From Fusobacterium perfoetens (GTDB lineage: Bacteria; Fusobacteriota; Fusobacteriia; Fusobacteriales; Fusobacteriaceae), in assembly GCF_021531475.1 (NCBI RefSeq), contig NZ_JADYTX010000008.1, positions 1 to 56,999 on the forward strand: a stretch of DNA of 56,999 bases, in the 5' to 3' direction. Position 1 is the stretch's first letter; the number at the start of each line of letters is the position of its first letter. The notes under the pieces were generated by a model. That model saw nothing but the letters and a program-made list of their open reading frames with translations, searched no databases and was not told the DNA's origin. Below are positions 9,564-19,792 of the stretch, piece by piece. The position numbers and the translations under genes were made by a program.

Positions 9564-9577
9564 AAAGAGGTGATATA

Positions 9578-10846
9578 ATGAACGAGGTAGTTTGTTCTTT
9601 TTGTGGAAGACCTCAGGATAAAGTTGAACAGATGTTTTCTGGAAAAAATGGTGTGTATATTTGTGATAGATGTGTAGAAACTTGCTATGATCTGCTTTTC
9701 CCAGAAGACGACTTAGATGATATAGATGAGGGTGTAAAAAATATTCAATCTCCTAAAGGAGAGGTAGAAATTTTAACACCAAAAGAGATAAAAGCAAAAT
9801 TAGACGAGTATGTAATCGGACAAGAGGAAACAAAAAAAGTTTTATCAGTGGCTGTTTATAACCACTATAAAAGAATTAAAAATTTGGAAAATCAAGACAG
9901 TGGAGATATTGAGTTACAAAAATCAAATGTATTAATAATCGGACCTACTGGTTCTGGTAAAACTTTGATGGCTCAAACTCTTGCAAAAATTTTAAATCTA
10001 CCATTTGCCATAGCAGATGCCACAACTTTAACAGAGGCTGGATATGTGGGAGATGATGTAGAAAATGTTTTAGTAAGACTTTTACAAGCTGCAGATTATA
10101 ACGTTGAAGCAGCTGAAAAAGGAATAATTTTTATAGATGAGATAGACAAAATAGCTAGAAAATCAGAAAATATGTCTATCACAAGAGATGTATCTGGAGA
10201 GGGGGTTCAACAAGCTCTACTTAAAATAATCGAAGGAACAAAATCTCAAGTGCCTCCACAAGGAGGAAGAAAACACCCTAACCAACCACTTATAGAGATA
10301 GATACAAAAAATATTTTATTTATAGTGGGAGGAGCTTTTGAGGGACTTGAAAAAGTTATCAATAAAAGAACTCTTAATAAAAATATGGGATTTGGCGGAG
10401 ATGTAACAAAGGAAAAAGCTGGAGAAGAGGGAAAAGTATTTGCTAAAGTTACTCCAGAAGATTTAGTAAAAAGAGGAATAATTCCAGAATTAGTAGGAAG
10501 ATTACCACTTATTACAACTTTAGAAAATTTAAGCGAAGAAATTTTACTTAAAATCTTAGTTGAACCTAAAAATGCCATAGTAAAACAATATAAAAAATTC
10601 TTTGAGATGGAAAATATAGAGCTTGAAATTACAGAAAATGCTTTGAAAGAAGTGGCAAAAAGAGCTTTAGCAAGAAAAATTGGAGCTAGAGGTCTAAGAG
10701 CTATTTTAGAAAATACAATGATGGAGCTTATGTTTGAAATACCATCTATGAAAGATATAGAGAAAGTTATTGTAGATGTAGAGGGACTTGACGACTACAA
10801 AAAAGTAAAATTAGTAAAAAGAGGAGGAGAAACTATTGAGCAATAG
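9578..10846 (+). CDS. clpX: ATP-dependent Clp protease ATP-binding subunit ClpX
   Basis: ClpX (422 residues) is the AAA+ unfoldase that selects substrates for ClpP. The N-terminal zinc-binding domain has Cys6, Cys9, Cys29 and Cys32. Walker A GPTGSGKT is at 122-129, followed by Walker [10 protein letters not shown] and the GGRKHPNQP pore-loop region. The stop codon lies inside the start region of lon (11-base overlap), so translation is probably coupled. Confidence 0.98.
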   Translation: MNEVVCSFCGRPQDKVEQMFSGKNGVYICDRCVETCYDLLFPEDDLDDIDEGVKNIQSPKGEVEILTPKEIKAKLDEYVIGQEETKKVLSVAVYNHYKRIKNLENQDSGDIELQKSNVLIIGPTGSGKTLMAQTLAKILNLPFAIADATTLTEAGYVGDDVENVLVRLLQAADYNVEAAEKGIIFIDEIDKIARKSENMSITRDVSGEGVQQALLKIIEGTKSQVPPQGGRKHPNQPLIEIDTKNILFIVGGAFEGLEKVINKRTLNKNMGFGGDVTKEKAGEEGKVFAKVTPEDLVKRGIIPELVGRLPLITTLENLSEEILLKILVEPKNAIVKQYKKFFEMENIELEITENALKEVAKRALARKIGARGLRAILENTMMELMFEIPSMKDIEKVIVDVEGLDDYKKVKLVKRGGETIEQ

Positions 10847-13151
10847 ATTACCATTTTTACCGACTAGGGATTTAGTTATCTTCCCAGGTGTGGTAACTCC
10901 TGTATATGTAGGGAGAGATAAAAGTATAAAAACTCTTGAGAGAGTTATGGATAACGAAGATAGTAAAATGTTGTTTGGTATGCAAAAGGATTCTTTAATA
11001 GAAAATCCAGAGTTACCAAAAGACGTTTACGAAATAGGAGTAATAGTAAATATATTACAAACTGTAAAAATGCCAAATAATACAATAAAATTATTGGTAG
11101 AGGCTGAAAATAGAGTAACAATCATAGATCCAAGAGAAGTTGATGGGGAATATGATGCTGAATACTCTGTTATTGAATGTATAAATCAAGATAATAAAGA
11201 AACAGTGGCTATTTACAGAAAAGTTTTAGAATATTTTGAAAGATATTCAAAACTAGGAGGAAAAGTTTTACCAGAACTTTTAATCAGTCTTAAAACAACA
11301 AAAGATATAAATAACGCTTTAGATATTATTGCAAATAATCTTTATGTTGATAATCAAGAAAAGCAAAAAATTCTTGAAACTTTTGATAGTAAAGAAAGAG
11401 GGTATTTAATTCTTGATATATTATCAAAAGAGATTGAAATAAATGAAATAGAAAAAAAAGTTGAAGATAAAGTCAGAACAAAGATGAATGATGCTCAAAA
11501 AGCTTATTACATCAGAGAAAAAATAAATGCGATGAAAGATGAAATACAAGATTATACTCCAGAAGATGATAATTCTGACTTAAAAGAAAAAATAGAAAAA
11601 GCAAAACTTCCAGCAGAGGTTAAGAAAAAAGTAGATGAAGAATTAAGAAAAATGAGTAAAATGCCAGCATTCTCAGCTGAAGCATCAGTTTCAAGAAACT
11701 ATATTGATGTACTTTTAGACTTACCTTGGAAAAAAATGACAAAAGATGATCTTGATATAGAAAAAGCTAGTAAAATATTAGAAAGAGATCACTATGGATT
11801 AAAAGAAGTAAAAGATAGAATACTTGATTACTTAGCAGTTAAAAAACTTAATCCAAAAATGAGAGGAACTATAATATGTCTAGTAGGACCTCCAGGGGTT
11901 GGAAAAACATCAATAGCTAGATCAATAGCAGATGCTATGGGAAGAAAATTTGTAAGAGTTTCTCTTGGTGGAGTAAGAGACGAAGCTGAAATAAGAGGAC
12001 ACAGAAGAACTTATATTGGATCTATGCCTGGTAGAATAATGAAAGCAATGAAACTTGCTGGAACTAAAAATCCATTTATATTATTAGACGAGCTTGATAA
12101 AATGGCTAGTGATTTTAAAGGAGATCCAGCATCAGCAATGCTAGAAGTATTAGATCCAGAGCAAAATATACATTTTGAAGATCATTATGTAGATGTGCCA
12201 TTTGATTTATCAGAAGTATTTTTCTTAGGAACAGCTAATGATCTTAGAAATATTCCAGAACCATTAATTGATAGAATGGAAATAATTCACTTGTCTTCTT
12301 ATACAGAATATGAAAAATTACATATTGCAAAACAGTATTTAATTAAACAAATTCAAGAAGAAAATGGATTAAAAGATATAAAAGTATCTATTTCAGATAA
12401 AGTTATACTAAAAATAATAAACGAATACACAAGAGAAGCTGGAGTTAGAAACTTAAAAAGAGAAATAAATAATCTATTTAGAAAAATAGCTAGAAAAGTA
12501 GTCAAAGAAAATGTAGAAAAAATTACAATCAGCACTACTAACTTAGAAAAATATTTAGGAAAACCTAAATTTAGACCAGAAAAATTAAAAGAAAGAGAAT
12601 ATAAAGTTGGTATAGTTAACGGACTTGCTTGGACAGCAGTTGGTGGAGTTACATTGGAAGTACAAGGAGTTCTTATCCCAGGAAAAGGACAATTAAGTCT
12701 AACTGGTACTCTTGGAAATGTAATGAAAGAGTCTGGAGAAGTAGCATTTACTTATGTAAAATCTAATTTCCAAAAATATAATATTAACGAAAAAGATTTC
12801 TTAGAAAATAAAAATATTCACTTACACTTCCCTGAAGGTGCCACTCCAAAAGATGGACCATCAGCAGGAATTACAATAACAACAGCTATATTATCAGTTC
12901 TTACTGGTAGAGAAATAAGACAAGATATAGCTATGACAGGAGAGATAACAATCACTGGTGAAGTTTTAGCAATCGGTGGAGTAAAAGAAAAAGTAATAGG
13001 AGCTTATAGAGCAGGAATAAGAGAGGTAATTTTACCTGAAGATAATAGAGTAGATACTGATGATATTCCAGCAGAAGTTAAAAAAGATATTACTATCCAC
13101 TATGCAAAAACTTATGATGATGTAGAAAAATTAGTTTTTAAACAAGATTAA
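10836..13151 (+). CDS. lon: ATP-dependent protease Lon
   Basis: Lon (771 residues) is the soluble AAA+ serine protease for misfolded and regulatory proteins. An N-terminal substrate-binding domain (about 5-200) and coiled helices are followed by the AAA+ module with GPPGVGKT at 351-358. The protease domain carries the Ser676-Lys719 dyad (KDGPSAG and GGVKEK). The start is TTG 10836, correctly spaced after an AGGAGGAG site that lies within the end of clpX. Length is normal for LonA. Confidence 0.97.
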   Translation: MSNRLPFLPTRDLVIFPGVVTPVYVGRDKSIKTLERVMDNEDSKMLFGMQKDSLIENPELPKDVYEIGVIVNILQTVKMPNNTIKLLVEAENRVTIIDPREVDGEYDAEYSVIECINQDNKETVAIYRKVLEYFERYSKLGGKVLPELLISLKTTKDINNALDIIANNLYVDNQEKQKILETFDSKERGYLILDILSKEIEINEIEKKVEDKVRTKMNDAQKAYYIREKINAMKDEIQDYTPEDDNSDLKEKIEKAKLPAEVKKKVDEELRKMSKMPAFSAEASVSRNYIDVLLDLPWKKMTKDDLDIEKASKILERDHYGLKEVKDRILDYLAVKKLNPKMRGTIICLVGPPGVGKTSIARSIADAMGRKFVRVSLGGVRDEAEIRGHRRTYIGSMPGRIMKAMKLAGTKNPFILLDELDKMASDFKGDPASAMLEVLDPEQNIHFEDHYVDVPFDLSEVFFLGTANDLRNIPEPLIDRMEIIHLSSYTEYEKLHIAKQYLIKQIQEENGLKDIKVSISDKVILKIINEYTREAGVRNLKREINNLFRKIARKVVKENVEKITISTTNLEKYLGKPKFRPEKLKEREYKVGIVNGLAWTAVGGVTLEVQGVLIPGKGQLSLTGTLGNVMKESGEVAFTYVKSNFQKYNINEKDFLENKNIHLHFPEGATPKDGPSAGITITTAILSVLTGREIRQDIAMTGEITITGEVLAIGGVKEKVIGAYRAGIREVILPEDNRVDTDDIPAEVKKDITIHYAKTYDDVEKLVFKQD

Positions 13152-13175
13152 TTTTAGTTTAGTATAGGAGAAAAG

Positions 13176-13793
13176 ATGATAGTAAAACAAGCAGAATTTG
13201 TAAAATCAGCTGTATATGAAAAAGATTATCCAGAAGAGCTTGGAAATATAGAATTTGCTTTTGTTGGAAGATCAAATGTTGGAAAATCTTCTCTTATAAA
13301 TAGTATCACTGGAAGAAATAAACTTGCTAGAACAAGTAAAACTCCAGGGAGAACACAACTTATAAATTATTTTCTTATCAATAGGGAGGTCTTTTTTGTG
13401 GACCTTCCTGGATATGGATTTGCAAAAGTTCCAAAATCTATGAAAGCTGAATGGGGACAAACAATGGAAAGATACCTTGCAAGCAATAGAAAGAAAATGG
13501 TTTTTGTACTTTTAGATATCAGAAGAGTACCAAGTGGAGAAGATATAGAGATGTTAGAATGGCTTGACCATTTTAATGTTCCTTTCAAAATTATATTTAC
13601 AAAAATAGATAAAGTATCAAATAATGAAAAATTTAAATGTCTAAAAGACATCAGAACAAAATTAGATTTTGCTAACGAAGATGTATTTTTCCATTCTTCA
13701 CTAAAAAATACAGGAAAACAAGATATTTTAGATTTTATAGATGAAGTTTTGGAAGAATCAAAACCAAAAGAATTAGCAGAAGAAAATAAATAA
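13176..13793 (+). CDS. engB: Ribosome biogenesis GTPase EngB (YsxC/YihA)
   Basis: This 205-residue GTPase acts in 50S subunit assembly. The P-loop GRSNVGKSS is at 31-39. It is followed by the effector region TSKTPGRTQLINYF, then DLPGYGFAK (G3) and TKIDK (G4). It follows lon by 24 bases, the conserved position of ysxC in low-GC bacteria. The C-terminal tail is acidic and lysine-rich. Confidence 0.95.
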   Translation: MIVKQAEFVKSAVYEKDYPEELGNIEFAFVGRSNVGKSSLINSITGRNKLARTSKTPGRTQLINYFLINREVFFVDLPGYGFAKVPKSMKAEWGQTMERYLASNRKKMVFVLLDIRRVPSGEDIEMLEWLDHFNVPFKIIFTKIDKVSNNEKFKCLKDIRTKLDFANEDVFFHSSLKNTGKQDILDFIDEVLEESKPKELAEENK

Positions 13794-13826
13794 TATACAA
13801 AAACTTTTAATATAGGAGGCTATTGA

Positions 13827-16484
13827 ATGAAGGAGTTAGAGAAGATATATTCTCCCAGTGAAATAGAAAAAAAATGGTATAAACATTGGGAAGAATCAAA
13901 GTATTTTAGAGCTACAATGGACGAGGGAAAAGAGAATTACTCTATAATGATCCCACCACCAAACGTAACAGGAATACTACATATGGGACACATATTAAAT
14001 AATAGTATTCAAGATACTTTAATTAGATACAAAAGAATGTCTGGGTTTAATACTTTATGGATGCCTGGAATGGACCACGCTGGAATAGCTACTCAAAACA
14101 AAGTTGAGAAAAAATTAGCTGAAGAGGGATTAACTAAAGAAGATTTAGGAAGAGAAAAATTTATCGAAGAAACTTGGAGATGGAAAGAAAAACACGGTGG
14201 AATTATCACATCTCAACTTAGAAAATTAGGAGCATCTCTTGACTGGGATAGAGAAAGATTTACAATGGACGAAGGACTTTCTCAAGCAGTTAGAGATATA
14301 TTTGTAAGATTATATAATGATGGATTAATTTACCAAGGTGAATATATGGTAAACTGGTGTCCAAGATGTGGTACAGCTCTTGCAGATGATGAAGTTGAAT
14401 TTGAAGATCAAGCAGGAGGATTCTGGCATGTTAGATACCAAATAAAAGATAGCGATGATTATTTAATAATTGCTACGACAAGACCAGAAACAATGTTAGG
14501 TGACGTTGCTATAGCTGTTCATCCAGATGATGAAAGATATAAAAAATTTGTTGGTAAAAAAGCAATACTTCCATTAGTAGGAAGAGAAATTGAAATAGTT
14601 GCTGATAAATATGTTGATATGGAATTTGGAACAGGAGCTTTAAAAATTACTCCAGCTCATGACCCTAACGACTTTGAAATAGGAAATAAATTCCATTTAC
14701 CAATAATCAATATTTTCACACCTGATGCAAAAATAGTCGAAGGATATGGAAAATATTCTGGACTTGATAGAGTAGAAGCAAGAAAAGCTATTGCTGAAGA
14801 TTTAAAAGAACAAGGTTACCTTGTAAAATTTGAACCATACTCTCACAATGTTGGTACTTGTTATAGATGCCACACTGTAATTGAACCAAGGGTATCAAAA
14901 CAATGGTTTGTAAGAATGAAACCATTAGCTGAAAAAGCTCTTGAAGTAGTAAGAAACGGTGAAGTAAAAATAATGCCTAAGAGATGGGAAAAAGTTTACT
15001 ATAACTGGTTAGAAAATATAAGAGATTGGTGTATCTCAAGACAAATTTGGTGGGGACATAGAATACCAGCTTGGTATGGACCAGATAAAAAAATGTTCGT
15101 AGCTCACAATGAAGAAGAAGCTCATCAACAAGCAAGAGAATTTTATGGAAAAGATATTGAACTAGAACAAGAACAAGATGTACTTGATACTTGGTTCTCA
15201 TCAGCACTTTGGCCTTTCTCAACTTTAGGTTGGCCACAAAAAACTAAAGAACTTGAAATGTTCTATCCAACATCAACTCTAGTAACTGGAGCAGATATAT
15301 TATTCTTCTGGGTAGCTAGAATGATAATGTTTGGAGAATACACTCAAGGAGAAAAACCATTCAGTAATGTATATTTACACGGAATAGTAAGAGATGAAAT
15401 CGGAAGAAAAATGTCAAAATCTTTAGGAAACTCTCCAAATCCATTAGATTTAATAGATAAATATGGAGCAGACGCAATAAGATTTACAATGCTTTATAAC
15501 ACATCTCAAGGACAAGACGTTCACTTCTCTGAAAAATTACTAGAAATGGGAAGAAACTTTGCTAACAAAATATGGAACGTGTCAAGATTTGTTATAATGA
15601 ACCTTGATGGATTTGATGTTACAAAAGTAGATAGATCAAAATTAAAATATGAACTAGTAGATAAATGGATATTCTCAAGACTTAATGAAACTGCAAAAAA
15701 TGTAGCTAGCGAATTAGATAAATTCCAATTAGACGAAGCTGCAAAATCAGTTTATGAGTTCTTAAGAGGAGATTTCTGTGACTGGTATGTAGAGTTAGCA
15801 AAAATTAGACTTTACAATTCAGAAGATGAAGATTCTAAAATGACAGCTCAATATGTTTTATGGACAATACTTGAAGCTGGAATGAGACTTTTACATCCAT
15901 TTATGCCATTCTTAACAGAAGAAATTTGGCAAATAATCAAAACATCAGGAGAAACAGTAATGCTTGAAAAATATCCTGTATGTGATGAGAAAGAATTAGA
16001 TTTAGAAGTTGAAAAATCTTTTGAATATATTCAAGAGATAGTATCATCTCTAAGAAATATAAGAGCAGAAGCTGGAATATCACCAGCAAAATTTGCAAAA
16101 GTAGTAATAAAAACTGCAAATGAAAAAGAACTTGAAACAATAAAAGACAACTACAAATTTATAACAAAACTTTGTAACCTAGAAGAGATTACTTATGGAA
16201 AAGATGTAGAAAAACCTTCACAAAGTGGATTTAGAGTTGCAAAAGATTCTGAAGTATATATGGTACTTACTGGACTTCTAGATATTGAAGCTGAAGTTAA
16301 AAAATTAGAAGCTCAACTAGAAAAAGTATCAAAAGAATTAGAAAAAATGAATGCAAAACTATCTAATGAGAAATTTACATCAAAAGCACCTGCACACATC
16401 TTAGAAAGAGATAGAAGAATTCAAAAAGAGTATCAAGATAAATACGACAAAATATTGGAAAACATAAAAGAGTTAAGAGGATAA
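13827..16484 (+). CDS. valS: Valyl-tRNA synthetase
   Basis: ValRS (885 residues) charges tRNA-Val and edits threonyl-tRNA. The class I signatures are HMGH at 52-55 and KMSKS at 528-532. An editing domain contains the TTRPETMLGD segment, and two Cys pairs (WCPRCG, CYRCH) may bind zinc. An anticodon-binding domain and a C-terminal coiled coil (about 810-885) complete the normal architecture. It has an AGGAGG site 33 bases after engB. I see no T-box leader, and no clear terminator follows. Confidence 0.97.
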   Translation: MKELEKIYSPSEIEKKWYKHWEESKYFRATMDEGKENYSIMIPPPNVTGILHMGHILNNSIQDTLIRYKRMSGFNTLWMPGMDHAGIATQNKVEKKLAEEGLTKEDLGREKFIEETWRWKEKHGGIITSQLRKLGASLDWDRERFTMDEGLSQAVRDIFVRLYNDGLIYQGEYMVNWCPRCGTALADDEVEFEDQAGGFWHVRYQIKDSDDYLIIATTRPETMLGDVAIAVHPDDERYKKFVGKKAILPLVGREIEIVADKYVDMEFGTGALKITPAHDPNDFEIGNKFHLPIINIFTPDAKIVEGYGKYSGLDRVEARKAIAEDLKEQGYLVKFEPYSHNVGTCYRCHTVIEPRVSKQWFVRMKPLAEKALEVVRNGEVKIMPKRWEKVYYNWLENIRDWCISRQIWWGHRIPAWYGPDKKMFVAHNEEEAHQQAREFYGKDIELEQEQDVLDTWFSSALWPFSTLGWPQKTKELEMFYPTSTLVTGADILFFWVARMIMFGEYTQGEKPFSNVYLHGIVRDEIGRKMSKSLGNSPNPLDLIDKYGADAIRFTMLYNTSQGQDVHFSEKLLEMGRNFANKIWNVSRFVIMNLDGFDVTKVDRSKLKYELVDKWIFSRLNETAKNVASELDKFQLDEAAKSVYEFLRGDFCDWYVELAKIRLYNSEDEDSKMTAQYVLWTILEAGMRLLHPFMPFLTEEIWQIIKTSGETVMLEKYPVCDEKELDLEVEKSFEYIQEIVSSLRNIRAEAGISPAKFAKVVIKTANEKELETIKDNYKFITKLCNLEEITYGKDVEKPSQSGFRVAKDSEVYMVLTGLLDIEAEVKKLEAQLEKVSKELEKMNAKLSNEKFTSKAPAHILERDRRIQKEYQDKYDKILENIKELRG

Positions 16485-16555
16485 AATTTAATTTTGGTAT
16501 AGTTGATAATTTTCTAAATAAATAGGGATAAATGCAAAATAACTTGGGAGGATAA

Positions 16556-18190
16556 ATGTTAGAAATTTTAATGAAGGTTGTAGGTGGATTGGGGCTGTTC
16601 CTGTATGGAATGGATAATATGTCTAGTGGAATGCAAAAGATAGCTGGAAAAAGACTAAAAAAAGTTTTGACAGTTATAACTAAAAATAGATTCCTTGCTA
16701 TAGGGGCAGGAATTTTTACCACAATGCTTGTTCAATCATCATCAGTAAGTACAGTTATGGCAATAGGGTTTGTTAACGCATCTCTTTTGACATTAAACCA
16801 AGCTTTAGGATTGATTTTAGGAGCTAATATAGGGACAACAGTTACTGGTTGGTTACTTGCTTTAGATATGGGAAAATTTGGTTTACCAATAGCAGGAGTT
16901 GGAGCAATAGCTTATATGTTTTCTAAAAATGAAAAATTAAAAATAAAAGCTTCAACACTTTTAGGACTTGGACTTATTTTCTTTGGATTACAGTTAATGA
17001 GTGATGGATTAAAACCAATAAGATCTATGCCAGAATTTATAGAATTATTTAGTCTATTTACAGCTGATTCATATTTTGGAGCATTAAAAGCAGCACTTGT
17101 TGGGGCTTTAATTACTTCAATAGTTCAGTCATCAGCAGCAACTTTAGGGATTACAATAACTTTAGCAACACAAGGACTTATTAGTTATCCAACAGCAGTA
17201 GCACTAGTTTTAGGAGAGAACGTAGGTACTACAATAACAGCTTTCTTAGCTTCTTTTGGTGCTAATTCAAATGCTAAAAGAGCTGCGTATGCACATACAA
17301 TAATTAATATTGTAGGAGTATGTTGGGCAATATCAATATTTCCATTTTATTTAAAATTTTTAAATTTTGTGGCAAATCCAGAAGTTAATATAAATCTTGC
17401 AATAGCCACAGCTCATACAATGTTTAATATAATAAACGTAATTTTGTTTATACCATTTGTAAACCAATTGGGAAGATTCTTATGTAAAATAGTAAAAGAT
17501 GATGGAAAAGAAGTTATAAAAGTAACTAAACTAGATAAATTAATGGTAAAAACTCCATCAGTTGTAATAGGTCAATCAACTCAAGAAGTTATAAATATGA
17601 ATACTGAGATAAAAGGTATGCTTGATATTTTATCAGCATTCTTTGATGATAATAATAAAAATCATTTGACAGCAGATAAATTACAGGAATTACAAGTTAT
17701 CGAAGAAAGAATGGATCTGTATCAAAAAGAGATAACAGACATCAACTATATGATATTATCAACAGATATGAGTGATGATATGAAAGATGATACTAGAAAA
17801 AATATAGAAATATGTGATGAGTATGAAACTATCAGTGACTATGGAGTTAGAATTGGTAAAGTATTAAATAAATTTGAGGAGTCTGAGATAAAACTTACTG
17901 AAAATGAAAGAACAAGACTTAGAAAATTAAATAGAGATATTGTTAATCTTTATGAATTAATAAATGTAGGTTATAAAAATAAAGATAAAACAATATTTGC
18001 TATCGCTAACGAAAAAGCTAACATTATTCTTAAAGAGTTTAGAAAAGGAAGAGAAACTCACTTAGAAAATGTTTCTAAAATAGGAATATCAGTTACTCAA
18101 AGTATAGGTTATATGGATATATTAAACTACTATAGAAGACTTAGAGATCATATAGTAAATATTATAGAATTATATTTAATAGAAGGTTAA
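16556..18190 (+). CDS. Na+/phosphate cotransporter with PhoU-like tail
   Basis: This is a 544-residue member of the PNaS family (NptA/YjbB-like), which moves phosphate with sodium across the inner membrane. The two inverted transport repeats carry the diagnostic QSSS (60-63) and QSSAA (191-195) motifs within a membrane domain of about eight helices ending near residue 310. The C-terminal 220 residues are helical and PhoU-like, a common fusion in bacteria. It is separated from valS by 71 bases and ends at a clear terminator. Direction of phosphate transport cannot be decided from sequence. Confidence 0.88.
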   Translation: MLEILMKVVGGLGLFLYGMDNMSSGMQKIAGKRLKKVLTVITKNRFLAIGAGIFTTMLVQSSSVSTVMAIGFVNASLLTLNQALGLILGANIGTTVTGWLLALDMGKFGLPIAGVGAIAYMFSKNEKLKIKASTLLGLGLIFFGLQLMSDGLKPIRSMPEFIELFSLFTADSYFGALKAALVGALITSIVQSSAATLGITITLATQGLISYPTAVALVLGENVGTTITAFLASFGANSNAKRAAYAHTIINIVGVCWAISIFPFYLKFLNFVANPEVNINLAIATAHTMFNIINVILFIPFVNQLGRFLCKIVKDDGKEVIKVTKLDKLMVKTPSVVIGQSTQEVINMNTEIKGMLDILSAFFDDNNKNHLTADKLQELQVIEERMDLYQKEITDINYMILSTDMSDDMKDDTRKNIEICDEYETISDYGVRIGKVLNKFEESEIKLTENERTRLRKLNRDIVNLYELINVGYKNKDKTIFAIANEKANIILKEFRKGRETHLENVSKIGISVTQSIGYMDILNYYRRLRDHIVNIIELYLIEG

Positions 18191-18199
18191 TACAATAAA

Positions 18200-18236
18200 G
18201 AAAGTTATCGGGATTTTATCTCGGTAACTTTTTCAA
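18200..18236 (+). terminator. Intrinsic terminator after the phosphate cotransporter
   Basis: AAAGTTATCG (18201-18210) pairs with CGGTAACTTT (18222-18231) around an 11-base loop, with one G-T wobble and following Ts. Confidence 0.75.
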
Positions 18237-18273
18237 AAAATAGAAAATTTTTATTATTTAAAAAAGGAGAATT

Positions 18274-19380
18274 ATGGTAAATATAGGAATTGCAGGAATC
18301 GGAGCTATTGCTGAACAATATATAAAACTTATAACTTCTAATAAAATAAAAAATTGTAAAATAACAAGTTTTTCAAGCAGAAATAGACAACATATGGAAG
18401 GGATTTGTGAAAAATACAATCTCAAAGAAGTAAAGCTTTTTACTGACTATGAAGAAATGTTAAAAAGTAAAGAAATTGATATGGTTATGATATGTACTCC
18501 TCATTTTTTACATCCTTCAATGGCAATAAAAGCAGTTGAAAATGGAATACATACATTAGTTGAAAAACCAGTAGGAGTTTTTTCTGATGAAGTTGAAACT
18601 TTATTAAAAAAATTAGATGAAAATCCAAATATAAAAAATGGGGTTTTATATTGTAGAAGAACAAGCAAAGCATTTAACAAAATAAAAAAAATTATAGATT
18701 GTGGAAAAATAGGAGATTTAAAAAGAGTTTGTTGGATAATAACAAATCTTTATAGAACAGATAGTTATCATAAATTTCAATCTTGGAAAGGAACCTACAA
18801 GCAAGAAGGAGGAGGACTTTTAATGACTCAAGCTTCCCATCAATTAGATTTATTAGTTTGGTTATGTTCTATGCCCAAAAAAATAAATGCTTTTTGTTAT
18901 TGTGGAAGAGAAAGAGATATTGAAGTTGAGAATGATGTTACAATTCAAATGGAATTTGAAAATGGAGCAACAGGACAATTTATAAGTTCTTCAAGAGAGT
19001 TTCCTGGTACAAATAGACTGGAAATAATAGGAAGTAAAGGTCAAATTATTTTGAATAATGATTCAGAACTTATAATAAGAGAACTTTCCCAAGATGAAAA
19101 AATATATTCTAAAACAACAAAAGAATTATACGGAACTATTCCTTATACAGAAAAAACATTATATTTTGATGATGCAGATAACTCAATTCAACAATCTGAA
19201 ATTGTAAATAATTTTATAAATGGGATAGAAAATAATGAGAAAATATTATGTTCTGTTAAAGATGCTTTAGAATCTCTTTATTTGATAAATGGAGCTTATC
19301 TTTCTAGTTGGGAGAAAAAAGAGATAGAATTTCCAATGAATAACAAAGAATTTAGAAAAAAATTAGAAGAAAAATTTTAA
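18274..19380 (+). CDS. Gfo/Idh/MocA-family NAD(P)-dependent oxidoreductase
   Basis: This is a 368-residue dehydrogenase of the glucose-fructose oxidoreductase/inositol dehydrogenase superfamily. The Rossmann start is GIAGIGAIAEQY. The family EKP motif is at 97-99, its lysine being the usual catalytic residue. A GGGLLMTQASHQLDLL segment marks the substrate domain. It is monocistronic between two terminators, so neighbours give no hint of substrate, which could be a sugar, an inositol or a sugar-like acid. The start follows AAAGGAGA. Confidence 0.85.
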   Translation: MVNIGIAGIGAIAEQYIKLITSNKIKNCKITSFSSRNRQHMEGICEKYNLKEVKLFTDYEEMLKSKEIDMVMICTPHFLHPSMAIKAVENGIHTLVEKPVGVFSDEVETLLKKLDENPNIKNGVLYCRRTSKAFNKIKKIIDCGKIGDLKRVCWIITNLYRTDSYHKFQSWKGTYKQEGGGLLMTQASHQLDLLVWLCSMPKKINAFCYCGRERDIEVENDVTIQMEFENGATGQFISSSREFPGTNRLEIIGSKGQIILNNDSELIIRELSQDEKIYSKTTKELYGTIPYTEKTLYFDDADNSIQQSEIVNNFINGIENNEKILCSVKDALESLYLINGAYLSSWEKKEIEFPMNNKEFRKKLEEKF

Positions 19381-19383
19381 ATT

Positions 19384-19419
19384 AAAAAGACCTAAGTATT
19401 TTAACTACTTAGGCTTTTT
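19384..19419. terminator. Bidirectional terminator between the dehydrogenase and DUF4250 genes
   Basis: CCTAAGTA (19391-19398) pairs perfectly with TACTTAGG (19406-19413). Flanking AAAAAG and CTTTTTT give a U tract on both strands, serving two convergent genes. Confidence 0.85.
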
Positions 19420-19421
19420 TA

Positions 19422-19607
19422 CTATTTTTGAATAAATTGGTTTGTATTTTCATTGTAGATAAAACCATTTTTTTCAAAATGTTCTAAAATATCAGATTTG
19501 CTTATATCCATATCATCACACATATCATCAAGAGATGAATAAAAATCTCTTAGTTTCATATTTATCATACTGTAAGCTATATTTATGTCCATACTTAAAA
19601 AATTCAT
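19422..19607 (-). CDS. Small DUF4250 protein
   Basis: This is a 61-residue cytoplasmic protein of unknown function. The stretch LRDFYSSLDDMCDDMDI and the ending around FIYNENTNQFIQ match what I recall of the DUF4250 family, short proteins common in clostridia and fusobacteria. The gene is real rather than a chance frame. It has its own strong promoter at 19646-19674, a purine-rich ribosome site and a shared terminator at its end. No function can be inferred from its neighbours. Confidence 0.8.
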   Translation of the reverse strand: MNFLSMDINIAYSMINMKLRDFYSSLDDMCDDMDISKSDILEHFEKNGFIYNENTNQFIQK

Positions 19608-19645
19608 TTTTCTGTTTCCTTTTTCAAAAAATATAAATTATTTAT

Positions 19646-19674
19646 ATTTTAAAATATATAATTTTATTTGTCAA
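19646..19674 (-). promoter_or_regulatory. Promoter of the DUF4250 gene
   Basis: On the minus strand a perfect TTGACA (19669-19674) and TAAAAT (19646-19651) are 17 bases apart, 38 bases before the start codon. Confidence 0.7.
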
Positions 19675-19712
19675 ATATATAAAAAATGATAAGATATAAA
19701 CCTTAAATAAAA

Positions 19713-19741
19713 TTGTATTATTGATTATTTTATGCTAAAAT
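19713..19741 (+). promoter_or_regulatory. Promoter of the butyrate CoA-transferase gene
   Basis: TTGTAT (19713-19718) and TAAAAT (19736-19741) are 17 bases apart, with an extended -10 TG at 19733-19734. It lies about 50 bases upstream of the TTG start. Confidence 0.65.
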
Positions 19742-19792
19742 ATTATTTAAGGAATTAAAAATATACATTAGATATTTAAGGAGGGTACTATC

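Noticed and set aside
13793-13827. T-box leader for valS
   Set aside because: The gap from engB is 33 bases, too short for a T-box, and no specifier or T-box sequence is visible.
16485-16555. Promoter for the phosphate cotransporter
   Set aside because: TTGATA at about 16503 has no acceptable -10 at 16-18 bases, so I could not support a promoter call.
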